A model generated the notes under the pieces. The model saw nothing but the letters and a program-made list of their open reading frames with translations, searched no databases and was not told the DNA's origin. Position numbers and translations under genes: made by a program. This document shows, piece after piece, positions 1-13,888 of a DNA stretch of 64,000 nt. Position 1 is the stretch's first letter. Each line of letters begins with the position of its first letter. The DNA comes from Ianthella basta (Eukaryota; Porifera; Demospongiae; Verongiida; Ianthellidae). The stretch lies in contig OZ025880.1 in assembly GCA_964019415.1 (NCBI GenBank), forward strand, positions 3,340,813 through 3,404,812, written 5' to 3'.

Positions 1-325
1 CAGCTAGTGATTGTACCATATAAGTGAAGGAGGGGACTCAACCCTTAACCTAATGTATGTACCTAATTCAAGAACTCTCATCCTAATGCAATTCCCTCCC
101 AAAAGTAGTTAGTACAGCTCCATCATCTAAGAAATATCAATACAAACCATGTACTGGAAAAAATCCTGCCATGGAGTTTTACAGAGAGAGTGTATGGAAT
201 TCTCCCAATTGAATCAACAGTTTAGAGTGGCTAAACAATCAAATTCCAAACAACAGGCTGGGAACCCAACTGAGGCCAGGTATTCACCCAGGAATTTCAA
301 CAAACAATAATATTAATTAGCTCAC

Positions 326-3300
326 ATGAACACAGCTGGTGAAACTGTTAACCTGACTGGTATCTGGTAGGTGTGAACATTGTTTGCAGAGTTTGAGTCA
401 TCATCCTCCCTGTAGGTGATTAATGTATTGCTTTAAGTAAATGTCTACTGTACATACAGTCTGTCATACGCATTAGCTACATCATTACGTGCCATGTACA
501 TACAAACATAGCTTACACTTGTATTTCCACTGAGACCATAATTTCATTCACCGATGCATCAAATTGTCTGTCGTCAATGACAAAACGAACTGGCACCTTC
601 AGCTACATGTGAATACAAGAGAATGATTATTGCTAAATGCAGTTATGGCCCATACTACACTGTCATAGTCACCTCTGTGCCACCACCCAATCCATTAGGT
701 GTAGAGCAGGCAGTTTGCCTTGCTGTTGAATCTGTTTCACACATAAATTGAGCCCCATCCTCAACACGTGAGAAGGTCAGTGATGCTGGGTGGGTGAAGA
801 CTAGCTGAACGTTGTAGGCTGTTTCAGGGCCTGTATTTCCAATAGTGGTACTAAACACAATGTCAGAGACCACTCCAACTAGAAGAAAATCATCTTTGAA
901 AGTAGGATCCAGGTGGGATCTGTGTGTGAATGTGGAGCACAGTGCACTGGTTTAGATAACATGCACATAGCACATGAGTACATCATAGTAATTCTCACAT
1001 GTATTTAACTGGGTTTCCTTTGATGTAGGCATCCACACTGCACAATGCGCGAAGACACTCTTTGTTTCCAGCAACCTGCAATGTTGCACAGTATCGTGGC
1101 TGGTGAATATGTAGCAATCGTAAGAGCAGCAACCCTAAATGAATTTGATATATGCAACCACTTCCATGTGTAGATACGGGAATGGAGAGCATTTCCAGCT
1201 TACCATAGAGTCATGTAATACAGATAGACATATGTATAGTTAAAAGTGTAAGATGTTTGGCACTTGGGCACCCTTTCAGTTGCAAACACCAACACACATT
1301 TGAAACTGAAATATTTTGCAGCAGTATCTCAACTATTTGCAACACATGTCTGTACGTATGTTCAAGAATCTGCTCTCTACACTGTAACAGCTTACTTGAG
1401 CACTAAATATCCCGTCTGTCCGGACATATATCCTGTTTTTAGTGAGATCAGTTAGCTCCTGGTTGCCATCACTTTGAGAAGGTAGGTCTCCTTGAGGGAC
1501 AGACACATCCATAGCAGGACGAAGTGGAGCTACAAGCTCTTGCGAATTAGTGGTCTACAGACAAGCAAGAACCAGCTTCTGTGAAAGGCAGCAGACTGAA
1601 AGTGCTAACACATTCAGCACAGTGAATACCTGGATGTATAGTATAAAGTCATTGCACCAACTGTCATTGGAATTGAGCAGCAGTGAGGTCTGTCCTGAGA
1701 TGACAGCACTTCCAGAACTGAAAATAGCTCTGGGCTGGAGACCACTGGTGCGCTTGTCAGCATACAGGGTATAATTGATAGCTGGGGAAAATGAACAATA
1801 ACTGACTGTAGAATTGGATACAATAGACAACATACAAATGTTTGGCTAGAATGGTATCTGGCTAGGTGGCCATACCAATGTGCTGGTCTTCTCTGAATCT
1901 TTTTCCATTTATAGAAAGACAGTACTGAACTTGAAAGCTGCAATTTATAGAAACGAATCATGCCCACTGAGTTGAGTCTACATACACACATGCATGCAGG
2001 TATGATATCCATTCCAGAGTGATGCATGCATGCTAATATTTACCAGTGGTTAGCTGACTGATCCAGAGGACAGGATCTTTGGTTACCAAGAGTTACAGAT
2101 GTAGTAAGAGGCTTCACCACACCTACCACAGTGACAACACTCCTAGATCTGGACAAGAGAGTACTGCTAAATGAAGAAATCCAATTATTTAGTTGTGTGA
2201 GCTCACCTCATGACAAACACCTTTCGTGACATAAATGCTCCAATAATCAGATCTGCAAAGTGCATGTACAGTAGTCATATGAGGGATTGTAACTACTTCA
2301 AACACCTACACCCGTACTTGCTTTAGCAGGCAGTGGTGCACTCACCATTGTACTGATTGCCATCAATGTCTGTACCACCAGACAGGTAGGCACCAAAGGA
2401 GGTCAGACCAGCCAGTGTACTGGGCATCAGGTTCAGCTCACTCCCCACCAGGGTCTGTGCAGGAGTGGTGACAATGCCTTGGCGAGAACCACGGTAGATG
2501 TAGACTGTCCCAGACAGACCCTGTCCAAATGGAGCACTAATGGCCACATCTAAAGGAGGCATGGAAAGGCCAGTTCTCATCGTCTGCATTAACCTTCCAC
2601 TCCCCGCACACCACACTTGACTAAGCAACCTAGCACATGTACCCTACACAACATTGCCCGTGTGTCCTCTGCTGGCAAGGAAAGGCAAGTTGACACTGCG
2701 TTCCACTCGGGCACACATTATGTCCCCATGCCACCTAGCTATAGTGTGTTCTTACGTACCATCAAACCCATCATCATCCAGGTCCCCCAGAGGAGCAATG
2801 GCATGTCCAAACCTGCTGTACGCAACTCCCCCTCCTGGAGCAGTCAGAACTGTCATTTGGCTGTTGTCCAAGGAGCCTATGTTGTTCTATACAATGCACA
2901 AGGGCAAAGCACTCCCCGTGTAGTCATGCACTCCCTAGTTGTCCTAGCTGTAGGCACTAACTTAACTCACAGTGACTGTGTTCTCATAGACGTACACAGC
3001 TCCCACTTCAGGAAGGGAAGATCCCTTGAAGAACAATGGGGCTCCAACCAAGACATCATCAAACCTGCAATAGCCACAGACACCTGACCTCTCACACACT
3101 CATGCACACACACACAATGTTATGCACAATGTTACACTTTCTTGACATCACTTGGCTGCTCACCCGTCACCATCAAAATCCACTCCTCCTAAGCTGTACC
3201 CAAAGGATGCTCCAATCTGTGCAGAAACAATGAACATGCACTTTGTCTCAAGCCTGTTCCATTTCAAAAGGATGGTGATGATTAACCTACTTTAACAGCT

Positions 3301-6300
3301 TACCTGGCCACCAGTTAAAGTAAACACTGGTTTGCTGAATTGAGTCCCACTCTGGTCACCAGACAGTACATCACTGACATCAGGTATGAAAACATGGACC
3401 TCTCCATAGAGCTTGTTAGCTCGTGGGGCACTCATCAGCCAGTCTGAAAGGTAAAAGGAATATGCTGTACAGTAGTTCCTTGTACTTGATTGATGCAGGT
3501 GCAGTGCTATTGGGCCTGCTACTGTATTCATCCCATATATTACACATCAACATATAATCCACCTCATACACAAATTTATCATATGATGTGGCTTTTGATC
3601 AGTTTGCAAAGCTCCTGCCAAGGCAAAATTACTTGTCTAAACTTTCTTACTGTGCATAACATTCAGTGTGCATACACAAGAATGTAGTATTAAAGCACAC
3701 CCGGAACCAGATACCATACTATATGCTGCAAGCAATAATTATAAGGAATTGCAATGTGTGGTACGCATACCTGCTCTGTCCAGGTTGGTGATTCTAGCTT
3801 GTCTGACAGCCATTCCCCCATAGGATACAAGGGAATCTCCAGTTGGCCCTGTAACTGGTGCCATACCAGACCCACTGTAAACAAAGCCAGCTCCATTCCA
3901 TGTATGGTACCCTGGAGCACCAATAGCAAGGCTACCATCATCCTACAGGCACACAAGAGTTAACATCTGGTTCAAGTGATAAAAGAGTATTGGGTTAAAG
4001 TGTCATAGCATGCTTTTTGTGATGCTGCGGAAATGGTATATCAGAATTAATTATCTGCAATTACATAATAACAATCTTCTTTAAAATTTAAATTTAAATA
4101 TGACTGATTCACATAGCACGTAATGGAAGTTGTACATAGTTGATTACATTACTCCCAAAAGTGGTGGGCAAGATACGGCAGCCCACAAAGTACCTTCCAC
4201 TTCCTCTGTACAAACACAAAGCAACCACTAATTGCTGGAGATATTACTAGCCAATCTATTGCTTATTCGTATGCGGTAGCCTTCTAATCAGGCAAAGATG
4301 GACAGTACAGACAGTAGGTTGGTGCCATGCACTGGTAGATGTTCAATTGGAGGTCTTTGTCAGTCTTACAGTACATCCTGATGTCAGTCAATCGTTATAC
4401 TAGATGGCTACAACAGATTCCAAATGTGAGTGTAGCCATTAACATCACCACCAAGTCTGCTGTTTACAGCAAATCAACATGCATTGAATCTTGAGAGCCC
4501 AAAGGACACAATAAATCAAAGTGTCTGAGGGCCCCATCAGGAACAATTTTCAATGCATCCACCCATTTTCATGAGACTGGAGGTCCAAAGCACATTGCAC
4601 AAAGGACTGAACTTGCCTATGGGTACCCTATCAGGCCATGAAGACAACTGGCATTAATTCCAGAGGTGGATACCTCTGAGTACTGTAACATGTACAGTAA
4701 GTACTAATATTTTGCAGATGGCTCACTCAATTATATGTACAAATCAACTTATTTTACAACTTTTACTAGCACAATGTGCTCAAACAAGCCACAGGCAAAG
4801 TTCGACTACATACATGGGTACAGTAGTTATCGTCTACAGTATGAAACTACAGATACCTTCAGTAGAATAATAAAGTAGTACACCTAAGCAATGTGTAATT
4901 TCAACATGTACTCACCAAGAAGCTCATGTCTGTTCCAGACAAGCAGTATCCATAGTACCTATTTACAGCATCCTCTCCAAGGAGCAGCTGGTCGTTTGCC
5001 CCTGTGTGCAAGTCAGATGTGGAGTGCAGCAGAAGTGGGTAATTTCACATTTGTACCATACACAAATGGTTAGCATATAGCAACATACGTATACATATGT
5101 ATAGCAATCAATGTGCGTACGTGTTCTTTTGGTGAATGTTGATGGAAACATACTATATTGATGATTTGCACATGAAGGACAACTAAACATAATATAAAGC
5201 TTCTATGTACATCAAGCTTAATGCAAAACAAGACAATAACATTGTCCTACTATAGCATGCATTCATGACTTGCACACACCTGTGCCACACACTACTGTCC
5301 TCACCTTGGGTACAAGGCAGCACCACATGAAAGTCTCTTAGTAATCGTCCTGACACCAGGCATTTACCCTGAACATATCTGTTTGCACCAGAATTAAATC
5401 CCCTGGACTTCCATCTGTGACCACAAACCTTTCCAGCAGCAAACAAGTAGAAATATGTAAGTATGATGAAGGCATCCCCGATGAGCATGCATAAGCTACT
5501 AATGTCTGTGCTGCCATACCGCAAAGCTACCATTTCTGGACTCCATGGCCACTCCAAGAAACTGCTCCATCTTATCTTCATCAGCCTCATTGCCTGCCAG
5601 TGTGATAACAGGTGTGCAGAAAATGAACTGGTAAACTTGAATTAGCAAGACTGCACATGAGTGACCATGGAAGTACTCCCTAGAAATTGAAAGCACCAGC
5701 TTTCAGTCTTTAGCGCTGGCCACTCACTTGTTTCATCATAAAGCAGTGTGTCATTCCCATTCCCGCTTCCCCTCAGGGGGGTGCAGGTCCCTGGAGTTAG
5801 AGGGCACTCTAGCACATAGCCAGTTCTGTCTACACGGTAGTTAGCAGTTGTGCCATTGGGAACACCAACCAGGATCCTACAGAAACATCATGTAAGTAAG
5901 CAAGTTGAGCACTGGGTTAATGGGAAATGAAATTATGTACCTTGATAGTATGGCAAGCACCAATTCTTTGTTTTCTAATTAGATCACTAACTCTGTCCTC
6001 TCCTTAATTTCAACTGTTAATTTATTCATGTATGTCATTAGCTGTCACTCCCGTTTTGATTTCGTACCTTTTTCCCGCCTTTTTTAGTGTACTTAAAGCG
6101 AGCTTATCCTTTGTTTTGTATTCGCCACTGGCGATGACAACTGTATAGTTGTCGAAACGTTTGGTTTTATTTTCAAAGTTTTGGCTAGTGAAGTTCGGTG
6201 ATAGATACGTACACCAAGCCTCAGCCTCAGAGCTAGCTACACATTTACATCTGTCCCTCCTACTCCAAACAGGACCCCCTAGCACTCTACTACAATATGC

Positions 6301-6858
6301 AGTGTAAGTCTCACCTAACACTGAATGCCTCAATAGCTCCTAACACACTCCCCTAAAACACTGAATGCCTAGCTACAGTACTTCCCATTGTACAATGAGC
6401 TCTGCTTGGTGTTACAGTCATTTTGGGCCAGGTAGAGTTATACAAAACTGAGTAAATAAGATATTTCATGATAGCCATGTGGAGCAACTGACTTGCTCTT
6501 CAAGATACACAATTCAACTGATTGCACCAGTATTGAATGGTGTATTGAATCATAGACCCAAATAACAGTTGTGTGCATTGCTCACACTGCAACTAACCCT
6601 AAAAGGACTATAATGTGTGGGACCAGCCTGTGAGGTGACTTTCATCCTTTGGCCTTTGCTATAGATTATAGCCAGTTTAGTTTAATGTTCTGTGGAAGAC
6701 TCCTAATACCCTTCCCGCTTCGTGAGAAAAGTGAATTATGGAATGAATTAATTTTAATGGAAGGATGGATGGAATATATATATATAATACTAAATCTTAC
6801 CACCACTGATCTAGTGAAGCAGAAAATATACCTGGGCCAACAACACAAACATGCACAT

Positions 6859-6900
<42 letters not shown>

Positions 6901-7787
6901 GCGCACGCACACACACACACATACACACACACAACACACACACAGAAACCATCAAGTAACATGACATCACGCAAGTGCTATGCACACACAGAGCACATTG
7001 TTGTGGTGTGATGCAACTCATGTCACATCTTTATACCTGTCTATAATGTATTGTGAATCCAGTCAGTTCATATTGGTACCCCAACATGAGCTTGATTTGT
7101 CGATGATGACGTTTTGTCGATGATGAAGTCAAGCCATTAACTACACTCAACCAGGTTAAACATTAAACTACAGTATATCTGATATCATGAATGTATATAG
7201 CTACTCTGCAACGTAAGCAATTGCACCACTGATGACTTAGTTCACAGTGAAAACCACTCAACTGATCCAATTACCAGTCTGCAGACCACCCCTGTGCATA
7301 CCTAGCCAGTGTTAGTCACACACTGTTATTACAAGAGACCACTATGGCTGGTATAGAGTTACCTAGACGATCTCTGCATACACATTTCCCATTTGTCACA
7401 CGTAGCCAGATCGCTTCACCCTCTGATATACACTGTGATGTAATAGGTCAGGCCAACGTCACAGTACATGACATAGGACGAAGCAGTCAGGCTATGGGAG
7501 ACTAACAGCGGACACACCCAATTATTGCTCTAAATACTAATTGTTCTGTATATGGCTTCTCATTATGATAACATGGGAAGTGCAGTGGAGCCTACCCCAA
7601 GTAAGGAAGTGGTTTGGTATCAGCAGTGGTGAGCAGCCAACTATAGAAGAGTGTAGTGACTATCACAAATTAAGCTTGTATTGGGGTGACAATATGGAAT
7701 CACTGTCACCGTAAATTGCATCTGCTAGTGCACTCCCACAAAGATCTGCAAAGAGATTTCCTTTTCAGTACCTTTACAAGTTGGCGC

Positions 7788-7867
<80 letters not shown>

Positions 7868-8271
7868 ACCACACGCACACACACACACACACACACGCCA
7901 CACACACACACATACACGCGCGCGCGCACACGCCACACACACACACACGCGCGCACGCACGCACGCACACACTACGTACGTACACATCACAGAGCACATT
8001 TGGTTGCCTATGTACATAGTGTAGGATCACAGCTGTCCTCTTGTAGCCTACTGGCTCACCTGGCAGAGCGAGTAATACTCTCGAAGTCGGACCCGTTTGC
8101 CACTGGATCGACTAAGTTGTGTAGCGCTGCGCTGTATCCGAACAGGTCGTCCGTGTCGATGGCGTGCTGAGGTGGTGGTCCTCTAACGATAACTTCGTAC
8201 TCATCTATGGTGATGGCCAAAACAGTAGTGAAGAGTGCCAGACAACAGAGGACAGGCAAACGGCACGACAT
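326..8271 (-). CDS. Integrin alpha chain, gene A (3' end beyond window)
   Basis: Predicted cell-surface integrin alpha subunit: signal peptide, then seven-bladed FG-GAP beta-propeller and thigh/calf beta-sandwiches. No inserted I-domain is seen. Exons in coding order: 8271-8060, 5876-5728, 5593-5520, 5428-5305, 5001-4916, 3942-3771, 3443-3304, 3216-3164, 3064-2971, 2886-2760, 2549-2346, 2252-2207, 2148-2044, 1937-1876, 1781-1630, 1554-1396, 1075-999, 919-673, 602-517, 409-326. Propeller calcium loops are visible as DFDGDGFDDV, DLDDDGFDDV and DIDGNQYND, assembled across exon junctions. I chose the Met at 8271 because it gives a compact signal peptide (MSCRLPVLCCLALFTTVLA); an in-frame Met at 8301 is possible. 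The last seen exon aligns with the 84-nt exon of gene B before the calf-2 exons, so calf-2, membrane helix and tail should lie left of position 1. Family call is firm; individual borders about 85-90% sure. Confidence 0.9.
6040..6205 (+). mobile_element. Possible Penelope-like relic with hammerhead-like motif
   Basis: At 6126-6160 the sequence reads ...GGCGATGA, then a hairpin GACAACT/AGTTGTC with a GTAT loop, then GAAAC. This is the order of elements in the hammerhead ribozyme core (CUGANGA, stem II, GAAA), which Penelope-like retroelements carry in their terminal repeats. No reverse-transcriptase reading frame is left beside it. The core is imperfect, so this is a relic at best. Confidence 0.35.
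6861..6945. repeat. (CA)n microsatellite
   Basis: About 38 bp of pure CA followed by imperfect CA with CG and TA interruptions, in the first intron of integrin gene A. Confidence 0.95.
7786..7970. repeat. Compound (CA)n / (CG)n microsatellite
   Basis: About 70 bp of pure CA followed by an imperfect tract with CACGCC and CGCGCG interruptions. It lies about 90 bp inside intron 1 from the first exon of gene A. Alternating purine-pyrimidine tracts of this kind can adopt Z-DNA (general knowledge; not shown here). Confidence 0.95.
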
Positions 8272-11200
8272 TTTGCCCGAGTGGTGACCGCACAATGCCA
8301 CAGCTGAACGGAAGAAAACTACGAAATGCTAATTATTGAATCTCGTTTGTCTTTATGTAATCACACGGGAAAGGAGCATGCCGCGGATGGCGCGCACTAA
8401 CGCGCACACATACTGAGCCTAATTGGTAAGATACTAGTCTGGCTAGCTAGACCGTCCCAACAACTTTGTTGGAACGGTTTAGTAGGCCAGATTAGTAAGA
8501 TACAACAACTCATAGTCAATAACAATGATACTGAGGTGTAGTACGTTGGTTGTGTGGATTACCAAAATATTAATGTTGAATATGACTACTGGAGATAATT
8601 ATGGTAAATGGATGGTAAATCACTGGATTGGTACAACACTGAACCTGCCTGCTACATCAGTGTTGGTGTCTCAGACGCAGGGCAGGCTGGAGCCCTATTG
8701 AATGGCTACCACTGACCACTTTTCCCTTAAGCTTATGAAGATTGAAAAGCCACATACAGCTGTACATTTCACCCTGATTGGAGCTGACAGTGTGTGGCAA
8801 ACTGATGGATATAGCTACTAGGATGACTTGCTGCCTTTCATACCCACCACCAACAAAATACTTGTGGTTCTAACAAATGGGAGAGAAGCGACAGGAAGAA
8901 ACTCATAAGTGCAACTGGTACACAATCATTGAGAGGACAGTTCTTACAGTAGGCCACCGCATAGCACAAGCTAGACTGGCTGTGTTGATGGATAGTGATA
9001 TATAAGGTACAGTATAGATGATGCATACATTCTGAACAATTCATAGCTCAACTAATTCAATTCATTACTATTAATTACTACTATTACTACTATTCAATTT
9101 CTGAATACTGATTCAATAGAGGCTCATAGCTGTGTTATGGATTCAAACAGGAAACATCCTGCAACCGCCTCCCCTGCTGCTGTATTGCTCAATTGAATTC
9201 CCGTTTGAGTACTACAGTTTCCCCAGACTCAATTCCTGGTAGCATACAGCTCTACTAGCTCTTCATATGCCAAATGAGCTTTCATCACAGCTCACCTACT
9301 CTTCTCTATCTGGTCTTCTTTTCACCCGTTCAACCACTCAGACTTTGCACTGTGGATTGCCTTCATCTGCCATATCCTTTTGTGATGGTCTTTGGCCCAC
9401 ATTCAGTTTCTTCTCCTTCAGACCACAGATCAGTGCCTTTCACTTAGCCTACTCCTACCCTTCTCCAAACATATCCAGATTGTTCATCTCTACCGCTACC
9501 ACTGAACCCTTCGCTCCCAACAGGCATATGAACCTATCCCTTCTCTTCTTCCCATTAACTATGTATATTTCAGCCAATTATATTTAAGGGAGTGCATCGA
9601 TCATCTGCTTCTCATCACTATTGGCCTTAGTTAACCACAGTTTGCTAGATGTCCACCCCAACAGAGCTTGCAGTGTCTTCTTAGCAGCTTTCACTATGAA
9701 GGGATATGACAAACAGCCAGAACTACAGTGTCTGCTCTTCCTATTGCCAACTGAACTACACTCACAGAGCATACTCACCACTCTTATGCGTACATGCATC
9801 CCAGAAGAACAGTGCAGTTTATACAAATGCCTAGTGCTCCAAACCATTTATATTCTTTGATCAAGCTTCCCCCTTTGTCCCTTACACCACTGCAGCCAAA
9901 GCATTTGGATAACAAAGTCTCTTCCGGTATCACCTTAAAAGCTGTAAAATTTAGTGGCAACTAATTAACTGTGCATTTTTGAAACTCCACGTCTAGTCCA
10001 GTTCAGGATTTGGCAGGTACTAGTTTCAATGATTTTCAAGAAAAATTGTGTATAACAATTATACCTGTAGAAAGACATTCTTGTGTGTATGTTTTTTTAC
10101 CAATTTTGCACTACACACTAAAATTGCTAGTTTAATACCTGTTAAATTAACTTGTGCATACACTCAGTATTTAGCAGTTCACTCAACCTTCCTGGGCAAC
10201 CTTTAGTTCTCAACCAATGACTCACACTCCAGCATATCTTACTATAGTCTCCTGTGCCCACCTGCCTCCTCTTATACCTCACACTTATCATTGTCTTCGA
10301 TGCTCACATGTCCTTGCACATGTTCCACCTCTAGAAAACCATCGTGAGCCTGCATACAAGTCTTTGCCATGTTCAGGACTCATGTTCCTACTTCATTGAC
10401 AAGGTCCCCTGGAGATGCTAAAGCCCTCCAGCAATGGAATTGCTGCAATTCCTGACATCAATGCCAAAACCAGCCTGATCCACGGTTGCTATCACAACCC
10501 ATGATCAAAAACTATCATTTCATCAGCCTGGCCGAATGGCAGATGCAAGACAAGAGTACATAGCCATGCACAGGCAAACCAATACATGTGTCTATAGGGA
10601 GTTGGTGTGGAGACCACCATCCCACAGGCTGATGAACTACTGAAAAGGGACAGAATTAAGCAGCCAACAGCTTGTGAAGAAATGCAATGCAATTAATGTA
10701 TGATTTCATGTCTATACATTGAATGGAAATAGAGCCAATAATTGTCATCAAATATGATTCCACTTCACACTTCTAGTACTATGTACGTATCACCACATTC
10801 AATCCAGTGCCTCTTAGGACTGCCCATATATCTTTTTTAGAATTAATCTCCTTTTAAGATTTCCTACTTTACTATGCACCATGTTGATTGAATGCTTACC
10901 TCAAGTACATATAATTATTGCCGAATCTAGTTCTTATCACTTATAGCTATATAGTAATATTGATTATGTGCCAATCAGCTGCAGTAGCATTTTGACCTCC
11001 AGGGTCTTTGCCCATCACAAAACAGTTTTGTGACTGACAGCATTCCTTGGGGTCAAAACAACTCAGTAATAATTCATTTCATTCATTCAGAGAAAACCAG
11101 GCCTAGGAGCATGCAGCAGAACATAATTGGATGATTGAGTGCATTACAATACAAGGGAAGGGAAATGTGTGCATGTACAGGTGGAGTAGGTGGAGTGCAC

Positions 11201-12258
11201 AACAATGTGGGGGACAGAAGAGGGTATAGATATGTGTTTGGAAAAGTTAGTTATGTGTTCTTGCATTACTTGACCACCGAAGAAACACATCATGGGTGCA
11301 GAAACAAGGTGCGTGTAGTAACACTGGCATAACCACCAGTGACAAGAGTACAGAGACAACTGAACGTGCTTGGCAACAGAAAAACATGCTGAAACATGAT
11401 CATGCAAGGATTATGCATCACGTACAGTGATGAAGGCTTCCTTGTCACCCAAAATTTTCAGGAAGAGCTAGCAAACACACAAGTACATAGGTTTTCCAGT
11501 GTACTCTCCCTCTTCTACTTACATGTGGACTAATCACATCATCACCTGTTGGTAAGGTGGCAGGGGCCCACACCCTATTAACCAGGCTGATAGGATCCAT
11601 ACAGCTGCCCCAGATGGGAGAAGAAAGAAAACAGTGCAAAGACCTTGCAAAGAGGTACGGTTACCCAGAGAGCTTGTCACGAGGAACTGCTGATCGATCT
11701 ACACCACATCCACAACCCCTTGAACAGGCATGCCCAGTAAGTAAGCCTACCCAAGGCATACATCATTTAGCTAAGACCACCTGGAGGACATACTGGCCCA
11801 AGCTGGGATTCATACACACTGCCCGCCACACCACACCCAGCAATTCAGTTCAAATATATACTACACACCCAAGTAGCAACATGCATGATGTGTGGTTTAT
11901 CAAATCCCTTGTTCTGATCAGATACATGACTATTTAATCAAAAAGGTGCTGTTGCATTGGGGTAAAGGAGGCTGCCATGATCAATTCCATACTGACCACA
12001 ATTACATAGAATTCAAGCATGATGATTACTCTTTAACCAGTCTTGTCTCTGCAGTGGTTTACTGTATTAAGCAACCACCCTTTTCAAGCTCCATCCCACA
12101 TTTATGAAGGCTTCCTTGTTAGGATGGTATGACCCTCTGAGGGTTGTGTGTGAAGCTTCACACAGTACTGTGTCATCTGTGCACACTACCCAGGATGTCC
12201 ACTGAGACTGGCTATTACTGAAGATGATGGAGTCCTACCCACCCACCCACCCCATATA

Positions 12259-12436
12259 CAGTGGCAGATCTGGAGGGGGATCCAGGGGTGCAAAGGAACC
12301 CCCTTTTGCTAGTCTTATGCAGGAGTTCGGGCAGTTTTCAGCCAGAAAGAGGCGTGGTGGCCATACATCAGGGGCACTGTGTGTACACCTAGCTACTTTA
12401 GAACCCCCCTATTCGGAAATCCTAGATCCACCACTG
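12259..12436. mobile_element. Non-autonomous hAT-like MITE
   Basis: The 178-bp element starts CAGTGGCAGATCTGG and ends with a near reverse complement (CTAGATCCACCACTG). It is flanked by ATATA on both sides, a possible short target duplication. There is no coding content. CAGTGG-type ends resemble hAT elements, but the flanking duplication is shorter than the 8 bp usual for hAT, so the superfamily is uncertain. Confidence 0.5.
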
Positions 12437-12945
12437 ATATAGACATTACATGTACATGTACATTTCTTAGCCTCATGTTAATCAACGATGATGAGGACAA
12501 TAGATGTACACCTATTGTCCTAATTGCTTGATCACACATCAGCACAGGAGTGTATTTGAGATGCATGTATCAGCTGACAAGGGCCATGGCCATTGGATGT
12601 GATAAGTGCATGATATGCAGTAGGTAACTGATGTTGGGGTTGCTCAATAGTTCATGGTATTTAAGTACTGTTATGAGCGTATGGCCATTCTGTAGAGGTA
12701 GCATGTGATGCTCTTAGCTACTTGTGTGGTGGCATGCTTATTAAGAGTTTCATTATTAAACAAGGCCTCATAGAGACCATACCCCATGCGCGTGGAGACT
12801 GTGTAGACCTAGCTATATAAAATGATTATATATGTCTCTATCCGTATATGGACGTGGGTAGTCTGCAAACTTTTTTCATACTTTAACGCAGAAGGTTAAA
12901 GGTCATTAACCCTGATGTGTCCGGCAAGCATGTGATGCATGTGGA

Positions 12946-13646
12946 AGTGCAAGGGCACGTGAGCATTGACGGGCGCTGTCAAGAGTTTGCAAGTCGGTAG
13001 CTGACTGCGTGACAATCGAAGGAAAACAGACTCATTTCTCTTTCCCTCCCTCCCTTTATACATTTCTCAACATTAGGGTGAGACAGTGCAAGGGCAAAAG
13101 TTATGGGAATGAGTGACGATCACATGGCAAGCATGTATTAGACGAATGACCAAATAGGGCAGAGCCTAAGCTGCCGAGCAGAGCCTAGCTGCCTGCGGCA
13201 ACTATCACAGCAAGGCATTGGTTGTCCGCGGCAACCCTAGCAGTAAGGTCTTGGTTGCCCGTGGGAACTCTCACAGTAAATGGTCTTGGTTGCCCGCAGC
13301 AACCCTCATAGTAAGACCTTGGTTGCCCGTGGCAATCCTCGCAGTGAGGCCTTGGTTGCCTGTGGCAACCCTAGCAGTAAGGTCTCTGTTGCCCGCGGCA
13401 ACCCTACCAGGATAACCTTGGTTGCCCGCGGCAACTGTAGCTGTAAGGTCACGGTCCCCATGGCAACTACCATGGGAAGGCAAGTTGCAAATCATAGGAT
13501 GCCAGGGGTGCCTGGACATAGCATGGGTTGGCAGGCAAGACCAACCCTTAAGAGTATAGTGGGTGGACTTACTACCTCCACCTACCAAGCGGTTGGGAGG
13601 AGACAGCCATCTCCTCCCAATGTGCGATTGACGTGCCCTTGCACTA
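12946..13646. mobile_element. Possible element with 15-bp terminal inverted repeats
   Basis: AGTGCAAGGGCACGT near 12946-12960 recurs inverted near 13631-13646, with a third partial copy (CAGTGCAAGGGCA) near 13084. Between them lies the 33-bp minisatellite. No target-site duplication is evident. It may be a non-autonomous transposon whose interior is a satellite, or chance clustering. Confidence 0.3.
13195..13470. repeat. 33-bp minisatellite with hairpin in every unit
   Basis: About eight tandem copies of a 33-bp unit, consensus around TTGGTTGCCCGCGGCAACCC followed by TAGCAGTAAGGTC. Each junction forms an inverted repeat GGTTGCC/GGCAACC around a CGC or CGT centre. The unit length is a multiple of three, so frames stay open through the array on both strands. 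I do not read this as protein coding. Confidence 0.85.
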
Positions 13647-13824
13647 TTCGCCGAACGATATAGGTATAGGTTAGACCTTTAAGGGTAGAATAGGTTTAGG
13701 TCTTATCAATACGCAAAGATGCAGCAAAGGGTTAACCGCATAATTATGGCCGCTGACCGTCTAGTCTGGCTTGCTAGACCGTCCCGTAAGCGCCCAGAGG
13801 CGCGGAAGGAGACGGACCGTCCGT

Positions 13825-13888
13825 AGTCTCGTCCCCAGCCCACTTCCGGCTGCAAAATGGCGGCCGGAAGTGGGCTGGGGACGAGACT
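13825..13888. repeat. Perfect 25-bp-arm palindrome (MITE/foldback)
   Basis: The 25-base arm at 13825-13849 (AGTCTCGTCCCCAGCC...TTCCGG) is repeated as an exact reverse complement at 13864-13888 around a 14-base spacer. Flanking GACGGACCGTCC and TAGACCGTCC stretches extend it imperfectly. A related sequence occurs near 44517-44560, so this is a dispersed family. Confidence 0.8.

Larger units (their letters stand above)
5877..8059 (-). other. Large first intron of integrin gene A
   Basis: This 2.2-kb intron separates the signal-peptide exon from the propeller exons. It holds a possible retroelement relic with a hammerhead-like motif around 6040-6200 and two long CA microsatellites (6861-6945 and 7786-7970). 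I see no convincing exon in it. The long Cys/Val and His/Thr reading frames here are translations of the CA repeat. Confidence 0.75.

Noticed and set aside
1-320. Further exon of integrin gene A at the left edge
   Set aside because: The minus strand of this stretch has stops in all frames where the next calf exon would be expected and no match to gene B exon 21; treated as intron.
6666-8030. Long Cys/Val and His/Thr reading frames on both strands
   Set aside because: They are translations of CA/TG microsatellites, with no start context, splice structure or composition of a protein.
9267-9860. Frames of 80-106 codons on both strands in the A-B intergenic region
   Set aside because: No recognisable domain, biased composition and no exon-like borders. 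A decayed transposon remains possible but cannot be supported.
13218-13663. Repetitive frames across the 33-bp array on both strands
   Set aside because: A unit length divisible by three keeps frames open mechanically; no signal, domain or splice support.
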